From NCBI GenBank assembly GCA_018398805.1, contig JAGFBZ010001895.1, forward strand, positions 186,001 to 250,000: DNA of 64,000 nt, read 5' to 3'. This DNA comes from Hirundichthys speculiger (lineage: Eukaryota; Chordata; Actinopteri; Beloniformes; Exocoetidae). Both the position numbers and the translations under genes were made by a program. Positions 10,701 through 21,991 of this stretch are shown piece by piece; position 1 is the first letter of the stretch, and every line of letters starts with the position of its first letter. The notes under the pieces were generated by a model, which was not told where the DNA came from, ran no database searches, and saw only the letters and a list, made by a program, of their open reading frames with translations.

Positions 10701-13454
10701 AATACACATTTACAATAGTGACAAATCAGACTGAGTTATGCATTTGTAGAGTTGTTCAGAGCTATAATAAAATACTTTAAAGTACTTTATTTTGATACAT
10801 ATAGATATATTTTATAGTTTATTTGTTATCCCTACAAGAAAGATTTTTTTCCATATACAGACAGTTATGCAGTTATAAAAATAGTCAGTGACTCAGTGTG
10901 AATAGCTAAACTGTCACTGATTACTTTTAAACGTTCATGAATGCAGATGTAGCTGCAGATGCACTGAGGAGCCAGTAACACAACAGACTTCACACTCTTT
11001 TGTGTCTGCAGCTGTGTCTGGATGTCTGGGGGGGAAACTGGATAACAGAAATGGAGACCTCAGTGGCTCCCTGTGTTGTCTGTCACCCTCTCACAGAAAG
11101 ATAAAATGTAAAAAGTGTTTATTCATTGTGGGTTTTTTGTTTGTTAGTTTGTGTTTTCAAAACTAGCTCCAGATCATACATCTCCACATCTACACCCAGA
11201 GAGATTTGAAAAGTCTGTAGGATGAGGGGACATGCTTGAAAAATGATAATTGGGCGGAATGAGAGGCGAAGGACGTGGAGATTGAGTCATTTGAAAGAAA
11301 ATGTAGAAAACGATGTTCAAGAATTCAGCTGGGAACAAGGGCGTCCTTTGTTGGATGGTCTCTGCTGCACGTCAGGCTGGTTGCTGTTTGGGAGATCATT
11401 TACAGCGATGATGTGTCTCTCTAAAAATGTTCAGTTTTAACAATTCTCTAACAGACTGTTTATTTGAGTACAAAAAACAAAATTCTTTTTTAGCACGATA
11501 TCTTTGCTTGTAAGTGAAGACAACAATATGAATCTCAGATACTCGTACTGAATTCAGTTACTACATTTATTTAATAACCAATTCATTTACTAAATTTATT
11601 TACTCAGTTACTGAATTTATTGTACCGTGTTTTCAGTTTGGCATTTGTCTTTATAATTCATTATATTATACTTGTTTTTTGTTTTTTTTTTCAATACTGT
11701 TAATGATTTTTATTGTTTTATATAAAGAAGATGAGCTATTTGAATGTGATGAACTGTTAATAATCAAAACACAGTCATTCATAATCCAGGGTAATTTAAT
11801 ACAATAATACAAGAAGGATAACATTTTGATACAAACAACAAAAAAATCATCTTATGACTCTAAAATTTTAATCAGAGACGGCTTCGTGATAACACAAATT
11901 CAGTGCTACTTATTATCACGGGTTAGTCGACATACGGGTTCAGCACATACAGAATACTACAACTTTATAACATTAAATAAACTTTTCAAGTGACACTGTT
12001 TTATTAACTTAGTTTTAGATGAATGCAACTAACAAATCAGGACCTCAGGGAAGGCACCTATTGATGGTATTTTTGATTTTAAGACACAAAAAAGAAAAGA
12101 TGAATGCTGCTACGCCTCAGTTTCTTTTCAGTTGTATTGATAACGAAGCACAAAAAGTAAGAACAACTGTGTTTGGTAGATTATATCGTTGTTGTAACAA
12201 AGCTTCTTGACAATAAATCTTATATCATTGGAAAGCCTGTTTATTTTCCTTTTAAATGGCACCCAATTTGTCAGGAACATGAATGCGTGGGATGAGCAGC
12301 AGAACTGAGTATGTGGGCTGCACCCATGAAAGATTTGCCAAATCTTCTCTGCTTTTTTTTTTTTTCTCTTGACTTCTGTTTGGTGTTGTTTGGTCTGAAG
12401 TCTGAAGGAGCTAGGCATATTGGCTATTTACAATTACATTTTTTTCATAAAACAAACAGGAGCCTCAGAAGCATGTGGAAGAACCAAACACAGCCACAAC
12501 AGCTGGGCACCTCCTCCTGACTCTGGTCACCAGCCTGGTCTCGCACTGATCCCGTTTTTTAATGAGCATTTGTTGCAAGTCAACCAACGTGGTTGTGTCG
12601 GCTCTGACATCCTCGTTATATGGAACCGGAGAGCTCAGAGCTCACTCCAAGTAATGCAGCAACTTGTGGAGCACCATCTTGAAGTTGCCCTCTCGCACGG
12701 GTCGATTCTTGGAGCAGACACCAACTGACCACTGGAGGAGGGCCCATGCCTGATTAGCACCTGATTGTCAGCACCTGGGGATACCAGAAGCTCAAAACAA
12801 GAAGCTCAAAACAAGAATCAGACTTATTGCCAAGAAGCATTGTTACAAGAAAGAAATAATCTCTTGGATGGTTCTTTTTTCTTCAGTTTCAGCAGACAGA
12901 GCACTGAAAGTATCAACCATGAGGGATGACGTTTATCCTGTTATCCTGTATTATCCTGCGTTATCCTGATGGGAAGGGCAGTTTCCAACCTTACAATGTC
13001 ACACTACAACGAATATAAGCAGCATAAGAAAACTCTGAACCATATGATGTAGCCTACATGGATAACAGATCCCAGTTCAGTTGAAGGACCCACTGGAGAC
13101 TCTGGACTCTCCAGGAGGTTTTGAAGTGATCCCAATGCGATCATCTAAACATCAAATGAGGAATATCTTTCAGGAGAGTCAGTTTCATTGTAATGTTATA
13201 GTTTTTGTTGTTTTGAGACATTGATAAAGCACACAAGAATGGAACCTTTCCGGTTCAGTTTGGCTTCCAACCTGAAAAATTAGTTTTATAATCATTTTAA
13301 TAAGGAGCTTATCTCAATAATTCACATCCTTGCCACCTTAATTAACTCCGATAACGTACTCAAAATGGAGTGTGCTGACATCTTAACTAAATTCTCTTTG
13401 AAAAGGTCTCTCAGCATCACATGTATGGTCCAGATCTGAGTCCAGTTCTGGCAG
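7726..13454. other. Gene-free intergenic sequence
   Basis: No supportable exon on either strand. A GC-rich island at about 9,480-9,690 (proline- and leucine-rich frames on both strands, several CG dinucleotides) stands out from its AT-rich surroundings but matches no protein family I recognise. A second GC-richer patch at about 12,480-12,790 likewise has open frames without similarity. Around 12,930-12,970 TTATCCTG recurs about five times. The remainder is AT-rich unique or very old repeat sequence. Confidence 0.5.
12931..12970. repeat. Short TTATCCTG tandem array
   Basis: The octamer TTATCCTG (or TTATCCTGN2) is repeated about four to five times with 0-2 nt spacers. On the other strand it reads CAGGATAA. 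It could be a tiny minisatellite or a cluster of transcription-factor half sites; nothing else in the surroundings favours either. Confidence 0.6.
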
Positions 13455-13489
13455 ACACACACACACACACACACACAAAAAAAAAAAAA
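13455..13489. repeat. (AC)n followed by poly(A)
   Basis: About eleven AC units run into a 13-base A stretch. Simple low-complexity sequence. Confidence 0.9.
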
Positions 13490-14669
13490 GAAAAAATCAG
13501 TTTTGCCCCGTTTGTGCTCTCAGGACATAAATTGTTTACAAGGACATGGGTTGTTTTGATATAAGAGGGAAAACCAGCGTTAGACAGGGCAAGGAGAGGG
13601 GGATGTTTTTTAAGAGGAGATATGGAAAAGGAAGAGGATAAAAAAGTCATTTTCCAATCATGAGTTTTTCTCGGAACATTGAATTAAACAGCGTGAAAGG
13701 GTGGGGGCCTCCAGGGTCCGGGGGTGGTTGGTTGCAAAGTTGCCTGAATCAAAGGGTTCGTTGTTTGACGCTGGGAGAAGGAGATGAAAGGGAAGAGGGA
13801 GATGGCAAGTTTGTGGAGCATCAGTCCCCTCTCCTATCGGCTTCTTACCCCGCAGTGCTCTCTCACTCTGCCCATGTGAGCTGGAGTTCAAACACGGGGC
13901 CTGCAGCTGCTCACGGAGACTGGCATGCACTCAGATGTGCACATGAGCATCCCATGCACGTAAACACATGCCTGACTAAAACAGTCAGGTAGACATGGAA
14001 ACTATGTGCAGAATCCAGATGTATGTGCTGCAGCTGTTTACGAGCAAGCACACACACAGTCACATGAGCACCAGCGATCGATGCTCGCTCGAAAAAGAGC
14101 AGCTAGTGGATGGTTTCATAGTGCGTTAATACCAAATCAAGCATAAAAACAAACCAAAAGATATTTTGTATTGTACTACAAGAAATGTCGTTTGTAGGAA
14201 TTCATACCAGGCAGGATGCATATTTAGGGAAAAGGAAGATCAGACAGCACCATATAATATCCTTAAAGGTCAAGAATGAATAGTCTCTCAGTAAAATAAA
14301 TGCACAGAGCATCAAGGTTCATCACAAGCCTTTTGCTTACCATTGCATGTTGCATGCTCAGACTGAATGATCTGCTTTGTAATCCCACAGACTCAACCAC
14401 TGACTATTTTTTTATATCCAAAGCTGATCTCAGTCTGTTGCCATCATACCCACAGATGTGCATTCTTCAAAAAATTAAAAAGAAAAACTCCCCAAAAGCA
14501 TGGTTCCTGCTTATAGGGATCTACTGTAAATGTTCTTATAGAACTTTTATTGTTTCTTTGAAAGAAAAGAATATATATACTGATCCTACACATGGGATCA
14601 GTGCACAAAGCTTGTTGAGTCTTTTTCTAATTGTAATGTTATGAATTTTAACATTCCCATTGAGGCATA

Positions 14670-14881
14670 AACGCTGGATTCACACAGCAGCGCCGAGTGC
14701 CTCGTCTGCGTCCGTCACCATAGACTTTGAATGGGGTGATGTCATGCTAATTCAACGCACGTGGGTTATTTGTGTAGCGAGCAGGAAGAAAATTTGATCG
14801 GTTGATTTTGGAATGACGAAGACACATCAACAACACCACCCTCCGTGTGTTGCCGCAACGTACCAGTCTGAATCCAGCGTT
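14670..14881. mobile_element. MITE with terminal inverted repeats
   Basis: A 212-bp segment begins AACGCTGGATTCACAC and ends GTCTGAATCCAGCGTT, giving inverted termini of about 17 bp with one mismatch. The interior is noncoding and contains CATAGACTTTGAATGGG, which resembles the interior of small DNA transposons common in fish. I see no clear target-site duplication, so the superfamily (hAT- or PIF-like) is not assigned. Confidence 0.65.
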
Positions 14882-16582
14882 CGGCTCTTTGAACATTGCA
14901 TAGTTTGACCTTGGGTTGAGATCGCCGGTATGTCGACTCCTGCTGGGAAAATCAGCTACTGTCTTGCAAATAATTTCTCACTAATGGACTCAAAATTGTT
15001 AAGAAACAGTCTTAAAACTAACCCTCTCAGATTGTTGGTCAGGTACAATTCATACATCTTGGCTGGTATTTTTCCTCTTTGGCATTGTGTTAACAAACTC
15101 CTGAGTGTTCACAGACTAGCAAACGGCCAAAAATTCTACTTTTATAGAGATGCAATATCGTAACATCTTCGATTTAGTAATTTAAATACCATTTGCAATA
15201 CAGCCCCTGTGTGTTTTTCTTCTGTCTTAACATATAAAGGCCAGCGTCGTCTTCATGTTCACTGTTGTAGTGAGGAACTGGAGATCATGAGTATCCATCT
15301 TAAGCTGTTCACCAAGGCCTTTTATGCATCCTCCAGATTTCTAAGATAATTTATTATACAGAGAAAAATCCAAATCCCTCTTGACCTTAGACAGATAGAT
15401 GAAAGTTAATTTTACATGTCTGTATCACTGAGAAGTTACACTTCAGTCTACAGTTTTAATTAGATGGAGGTAAAAAGTTAACGATAAAATGTTCGCAATT
15501 TTATTCTGCTCTGATGATGGGGAACAGCAATTTTATTGTAGTTCAGAACCCCAACTGTATCCCATCCCCTCAATAGAGACTGTTCAGTCTGGCCTTCCAA
15601 TTGAGACGATTTTCTGAGGTGTCTCCATAATAGGATGGCACTCTTGGGCCAAAAATATTTGGTGAATCTGTAATTGTTCAGCTATTTTCCAGCAGCAGAG
15701 ACACAAGTGAAAAGCAACCACATCTTCTCATGACAGCTCGAGAGCTTGCAGAGGGATTTGTCTCTGTGAAAGAGCACCATATTTGAAACAAAGGTTTCCA
15801 TCTCCACACTCGTGAGGTTCCACAAAGACTGAGAGAGAAACATATCCAAGCGCTGAAAAAAACTTAAATAAGTAAGGCCAGGCGACACTCTGGGAGCACA
15901 CAGAAGCAGGAATAAGGACAGCAGAAAGTGGTAACGACAGGAAGAAGAGAATAAAGGGGTCACACTGTAACAGAGATCAGTGGTTTATTAGAGCCTTGAG
16001 GAAAAACAGAAAGGGGAATTAGAGGAGTGTAAATCCCAGGAGAGAGATGGAAAAGCCCAGAGCATGATGGATACCAACTTGCACACACAGAAACACACAT
16101 CCCATAATTAGCATGCTAACAGGCAGTTAAATGTCCCACACAAAGCCTCACTGTTGAACCTCTGTTGCTCACTCTGGAGACAATGCACAATAGGAGTCAG
16201 TGGGAGCCCCCAAATCACCCTAATAGTCGATGTGGCCTGTCGTATTTTACCATTCCACCAGTCACACTCATCCACTCACTCACTGACTCACTAATGAAAA
16301 GCTGATAGCCTCAGGGCCGTGGTTACTGAGCTGCTTGCCCCCAATCCTCATTTCCTTCTTTTCATCTTTTCATCTACTGACAGAAAATGCCCCTCCAGTC
16401 TCCCTGAGGATCAGAGGTCCAACAAGTGGGCTGTTTTTGCCATCAGGATTCCTGTGCAGACGAACCCCCTCAGACTGACAGAGATATGGTATACATAAGT
16501 TAAAAAAATCTAAAAGATGAAGATCAGACATTCATGAGAGTTCAGGGCAGGGATGGAGGAACACTGGCAGTTTTTACTGCTC

Positions 16583-16586
<4 letters not shown>

Positions 16587-16640
<54 letters not shown>
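16587..16640. repeat. (TA)n dinucleotide tract
   Basis: About 50 bp of nearly perfect AT/TA alternation, ending in TTATATGATG. It is self-complementary and could extrude as a cruciform. Confidence 0.9.
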
Positions 16641-19639
16641 GATGTCACAATGTCCGGTTGTTCCTGGATGCTGTCAAAAGCCTCTTTCAAAGAAACCAGC
16701 AGTGTGTCAGTGCAGGTGATGAAGATGAGCCAGTCTATCTGGGCTTTAACCTCACTGAAGAACCCCAGTGAAATGTATCAACTGCACAGACATCCATTGT
16801 ACAAAAAACGGCCAACATGAATTTTTGACCCTTGATTTGCAACTATCACAGTGAAATTCTCTTGGTTTATGTGTGTGTTTATGCTGCCTGTTTCATGGTG
16901 TCCTTTATGGTCTGGCCTTTATTTACAAATGTCACATTTCAGTTTAAAACACACTGCATTTGCAGAGCAAAAGAATGTGGGATGTAAATTATTTCTACAA
17001 TAGATAATGATGCTTTTACCGAACATTTATGTCAGTCTTGAACAAAATAACGCTGGAGAACAAATGTCTAACATTTGTCCAGTAGAGGGCACTCTAGGAA
17101 TAGTTCTCCATATTGCTGAGACAATTTGGAGGTCTTCAACTGGAACAAATAGATAAATAATCCAGTCCTTACCAGCTCTTACTATAACAAAAAATAGATA
17201 TTAGAGCTATTACACCATGTTTATCAAAAAAGGAAAAAAACTGTTTCCATATGAGCTGAGAGCACCAACGTGCTGCTAATCAATTACACTTGATTAACTG
17301 ATGTTCACGCCAGCTCAGATGTAGGGAGGCTGAACAAGTAAGGTTTCTTCTGAAGAGTTGTCTGTTGTGTCTATATAAGAACACGGTAGCACAGTTTATG
17401 TTTTCAAAGTTGCATCTGCACAGACCACACAACACATCTGGGACATTGTTCACTGAGAGACAAACAGAAAGTGAAAGTGTTTGGCCACACCTCATCCCAG
17501 CAGTCAACCACAGTGTTCAAGTGTTGATGATGTGGACATTTTGCAGTTGACTATGAATCCATCTGTAAATCAGTGTATTCCAGAGTCAAATGTGAGGCCA
17601 CCTGCCTGGCACCTAAAGCTAAAATGTTCATTGTTTTACACAGCATGTCAACTTTTATTAAATAACTTTGTCTTTCACAAGTCACATGCAAATCATCTAT
17701 CAAAATGACTAACAAAGCTGGCATCCTATTGAAACGTACACTTGCTCGTTCATATGACATTCCTCCTGCAGTCACCTCACCTCCTTGTCACTTGAAAAAA
17801 AACTTCTTTTTTTTTGTTTCGTTCATTTGACACATGGAAATGAGAAGTGGTGCACAAAATCTAATGGCTTCACCATGTGGGCAGACTAAAGAAACACAAT
17901 TTATGCCCTCTAATAATGGAAACTCTGCCTTTTTCTCTGCCTTTTTCTGCCAACATTAGTTGTATTTGGTATGTCCCGTTACTAAATAGCTTTATTTTAA
18001 GAGATTCACGCTTTTCACGGCACATCTGAAGTGACTTGTCATGTGCTGATGCCCTGGGCTCTGCTATGGTCTCTGTGAAACAGCACGTCCACTTCAGCGC
18101 CTCACAATGTAAAAAAGTGAACCATTTCTAAAAACACTACTAAAAAGCTAGCAGGGCTTAAGCTCATTTTCTTCTATTAAACATCCTCATCAAAACAGAA
18201 TCCTGGTACTAGTTTGTGACGCAAGTTTTATCACTCAGGTCGCTCAGGTAACATGGTTTGACAGGAACAACCACAGAGCCATCTAGTGGCATGATGGAGG
18301 AATGACAAGCAGGAGGTGTACTAAAACCTGAGTGGGCTCAATTTCAACTTTAAAAAGGAGAAACAAACTAAATTGTATAAACATTTATTTACAACATCAA
18401 CATGTATACAAGGAAGAATAAAGTGCTCTGTACTTCAGATTTTTTTTTCTTTTTATAGCTTTTTTTTTTCATTTAGGACAATAGTTTGCTGAGAGTGTGT
18501 TTATTTCCAAGCAGGGGCTGGGAAAGTTATTAATTTTATAAGCAGGACGACTTAGCAGCAAAGGAATCAAAACACTTTGCTGTTAAGTTCATTTTCCTTC
18601 TGTGCTCATATCAAGTATTATTCTATTCAAAAACAAATAAAAGAACAAGATCTTTGTACACTGCCAGTCAAAAATGTTTGGAAATTATACATTTTTGCAC
18701 ACAATCTTATGAAAGTTCACAGTAAATTAATGATTAAAAACTCAATAACAGATGTTAGAAGTAATAAAGTGAAGACTTTTGTCACCAGGAGCAGAAAACA
18801 TGTAAATATTATGTATTTCATACTGGCACTGCATATTTTGACAGCACATCTAATTAAAGCCAATCCATGTAACAATCAGACTTATGACCAAATGCGGGCA
18901 GCATATCACATGAAAGTCCATGTGTCAGTGAGACAGGACAAAGTGGGACAGAGTGGTATTACAAGTATTGTCTGTGTCTCGTCTATATGCCTCCATGTGG
19001 TCAGAAGTAGTATTACAACATAGAGTGGCTTTAATCAGAACTTTAATTCAGGAAGTTCACCAGCAGCATGGAGCAGGAAAATCAGAAGTCCTCGAGACAC
19101 TGAAGACATTAAACATTTAGTGTTTTAGAGAAATGGGGCCTCTGCTGTGAAAGTATATCTTGATTTAAAGATAAAGATCAAAAATATTAGACAAAATAAT
19201 ACAGTAATTTGTTGTACATGCTGAATTAAATCAGTCAGAGTAAATCATGGCCACACATTTATGTTGGTTTCAATTAAAAAGAAAATTTAAATGACATGTT
19301 GGCTGACAGTGTACTTTTATGAAACAGATCATTTCAGTATCCTAAATATGTTCCTGGAAATTTGTTAGTTTTGACAGTGCAAAGTTATTTTAATCAATGC
19401 AGATTTTGAAATCTAATTCTAATCAATGCTTTTAGCTCAGTTGTATGATCTCTAAAGTCCTTTTCTTCCACACATCCGTATTAATGCAGGAGCAAAAACA
19501 TATGCTATAGCAAGAAAATCACCACAAGAAACAGACAAATAAAAATTTGAAAAAGAACAAAAACAAATTTAAAGTCTTTTGAGACAGAGCGTTGCAGGAC
19601 CTTTTGGTGAAATGGGAATATTGCTTAGATGTTCTCTGA

Positions 19640-20505
19640 CTGTGAATGAATACAGAAAAAAATGAATACAGGGATTTGAAAATCACTTAAACCCTCTGAT
19701 TTAAAATAAGTTAAACATAACAATGGAAATTTTCTATTTGTATATTGAAAAACATATTTTAACTTTGAATTGGACGCCAGCAATACATTTTAAAAGTTGT
19801 GCCGGAGCATATTTACGGCTGTTGCATCATGTCATAAAAGAAAAAAATGTTTCACCATTTTTGCTTGATTATAGATCATCAGCAGCAGCACAAGGTCTGG
19901 GATTTTATATTTCATAATGAAATCATCAAATGTTCAATCATCAAATGTCATTTTATGACATATCTGGACCACAGACAGGCTTTTACACTTTTATATCCAG
20001 GCTCTTTTAATACATAGCCATGCTGTTTAAATACAAGTTTGTTTTTTTAAAGTTCCTCTGGATTGTCTTGCTAAAACAAATGAAAGCAAGACAAAAAATT
20101 AAAAGAAAAAAGAAAATCTGCCTGATTAGTGAACACAAGTTCATGACAATTCAGAACTTCAGCTTAAGACTTCTGAGCAGAAATGTATCCAGATTCTGTG
20201 AATCTTTTAATGATATTATGTCTTACAGAAAATGAAACCCCCAAATCCTTGAAACTCCAAACCTTACGCATCATTTCAAATGTTTTGCTGGACCATCCCA
20301 ACTTTTCTGAAATGTTTTGTTGGCATCAGATTTGAAATAAGAACATATTTTTTTAATTGAATTAAATTATTTTTTTTCAATATGTTGTCTTTGTTCTATT
20401 TTCAGCTGATCATATGGTCTGTAAATGATTTGCAAATCCCTGAATTCTGCTTTTATTTCAACTTTAAACACTGTCCCAGCTTTTTGAAAAGAGATATGTA
20501 CAGAA
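19640..20505. mobile_element. Decayed non-coding copy of a common teleost DNA transposon
   Basis: The left end contains AATACAGGGATTTGAAAATCA and the right end TTGCAAATCCCTGAATTC, which are diverged inverted repeats of each other. Inside, the stretches TCCAGATTCTGTGAATCTTT and ATGATATTATG near 20,190-20,225, and the motifs CCATCCCAACTTTTCTGAA and ACTGTCCCAGCTTTTTGAAA near the right end, match from memory a DNA transposon family dispersed in many fish genomes. No intact transposase frame survives. The superfamily is left open. Confidence 0.6.
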
Positions 20506-21991
20506 TTAGATAGATTTTCTATTTTGACAATACGCTCCAAAAACATTTATAATTATTTACATAATTTACAGATATTATAAAATCAGTTAAATATATTATT
20601 TTCTATGATTAGCTACCATCTGGTCCTCTCAGCATGCTGACCCAATGAAAAGGGCAATTTTCAGTTAATGTCATCTATTATACAACCATTGCAACAACTT
20701 AGTCCAAAGCAATTCCCATGACATTCAGCTACACTTGAATTAATCCTCTCTGTGCAAATCCAGCGACATGTTGAACATTCTCAGAGACTGTACCAACAAC
20801 CTCCATCCCTTTGTTTCCTTTTGTGCTTCACGGTGGCGTCCCACCTTCACCAACATAAACAATGAGTACACTTAGGCTGCATGTTTGCTCCATTATCCAA
20901 ATATTACATCAGAGGCGTTCAGTGTTTTACTTCCCAACTCCAGACCTTTGGCAAACAGCAACAGCACAAGCGTGTTAAAGCCACTTCTCGATATTGTTTC
21001 TGTAATCACGGGCTGCAACCTCCACAAGAAACAAACCGAGAAAAGGAACAGTTATGAGCGATCCATCAAGTCAACAAGTAATCTACTTACCTTTGTGCTG
21101 ATTACGCTAAATAGGTTTAAAAGCTCTAAAAGGTCACTAGGCAGGTGTTAAAAAGGTCTAAAATCTAATGCAACTTCAACATTTTTGCTTGAAATGGAAA
21201 TGCTTTAAACATATGATTTAAAATGCAGTGGAGTCTCTTTAACTTGTAGTGATTGTTATTGTCTTAGAAGTCTGTTGCATTCAGAAAAATGCTCCCTCTG
21301 CTACACTTAGTGATTGCACTTAGAATGGTCTTGTTGGTACTGCACAGCAAAATCAACAACTGACTAATGTAATGCTAAATAACGTGTTAAAAGAAGGGTC
21401 ATTGTGTTTTTCCAGCAAACATTTACCAAAACAGACAAAAGTGCAAATATCAGAGTATTGCAGACGTGATGATCAGATTCAGTCCATCAGCGAGATGGAG
21501 ATGATGAAGCCTTTGAGAAAACAGCGTATCTTTGAAACTGAGCTTCCGAGCTTCAGGCTCAGCTCTTTTTTCAGTTAGAAAAAAAAAAGAAAAAAGTGCG
21601 AGAATTACATCAGAATGACTTTTGCTTTCTAATTTTGAACTATACATGGCCTAAAGCATTCAAGTTTTTAGGCTTTTCTGCCATTGTGCTTTCCTTTGGT
21701 TATGAAATCATAATAAAAGGGAGCCAAAAGTCTTTCAACGCATTGATAGAGATTCTTGTCCTCTTGTGCCATCAGTCTGATTGGTTGGTTTTGGCTCTTC
21801 CAGGACTGCAGTCATGTGTGCCAAGAGTTATTTGGGAAAATCATCATCTTAATATTACCATGAGAAGAAAAATAAATAAATACAAAACAACACTGGAAAG
21901 GCAAAAGAGGTTTCAGCTTTTGTACGTGCAGACCAAAGCTGAACACACCTGTCTGACTTTTGGGGCAAAAGATGAACCCTCCTTCTACTCT

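Larger units (their letters stand above)
13490..19600. other. Gene-free intergenic sequence
   Basis: Apart from the MITE at 14,670-14,881 and the (TA)n tract near 16,590, I see no gene. Open frames at 13,660-13,992 (plus), 14,300-14,644 (plus), 15,682-15,963 (minus) and 18,577-19,023 (plus) lack conserved motifs, splice context or plausible composition. The part from about 18,360 to 21,990 lies downstream of kcnj4 and could hold a long 3' UTR; an AATAAA on the minus strand (plus-strand TTTATT near 18,385) is one possible end. Confidence 0.45.

Noticed and set aside
13660..13992. 110-codon plus-strand frame and its 90-codon antisense
   Set aside because: Both strands open in a GC-richer patch; neither resembles a known protein.
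18577..19023. 148-codon plus-strand frame
   Set aside because: AT-driven composition with no domain or splice context; downstream of kcnj4 and probably UTR or intergenic.
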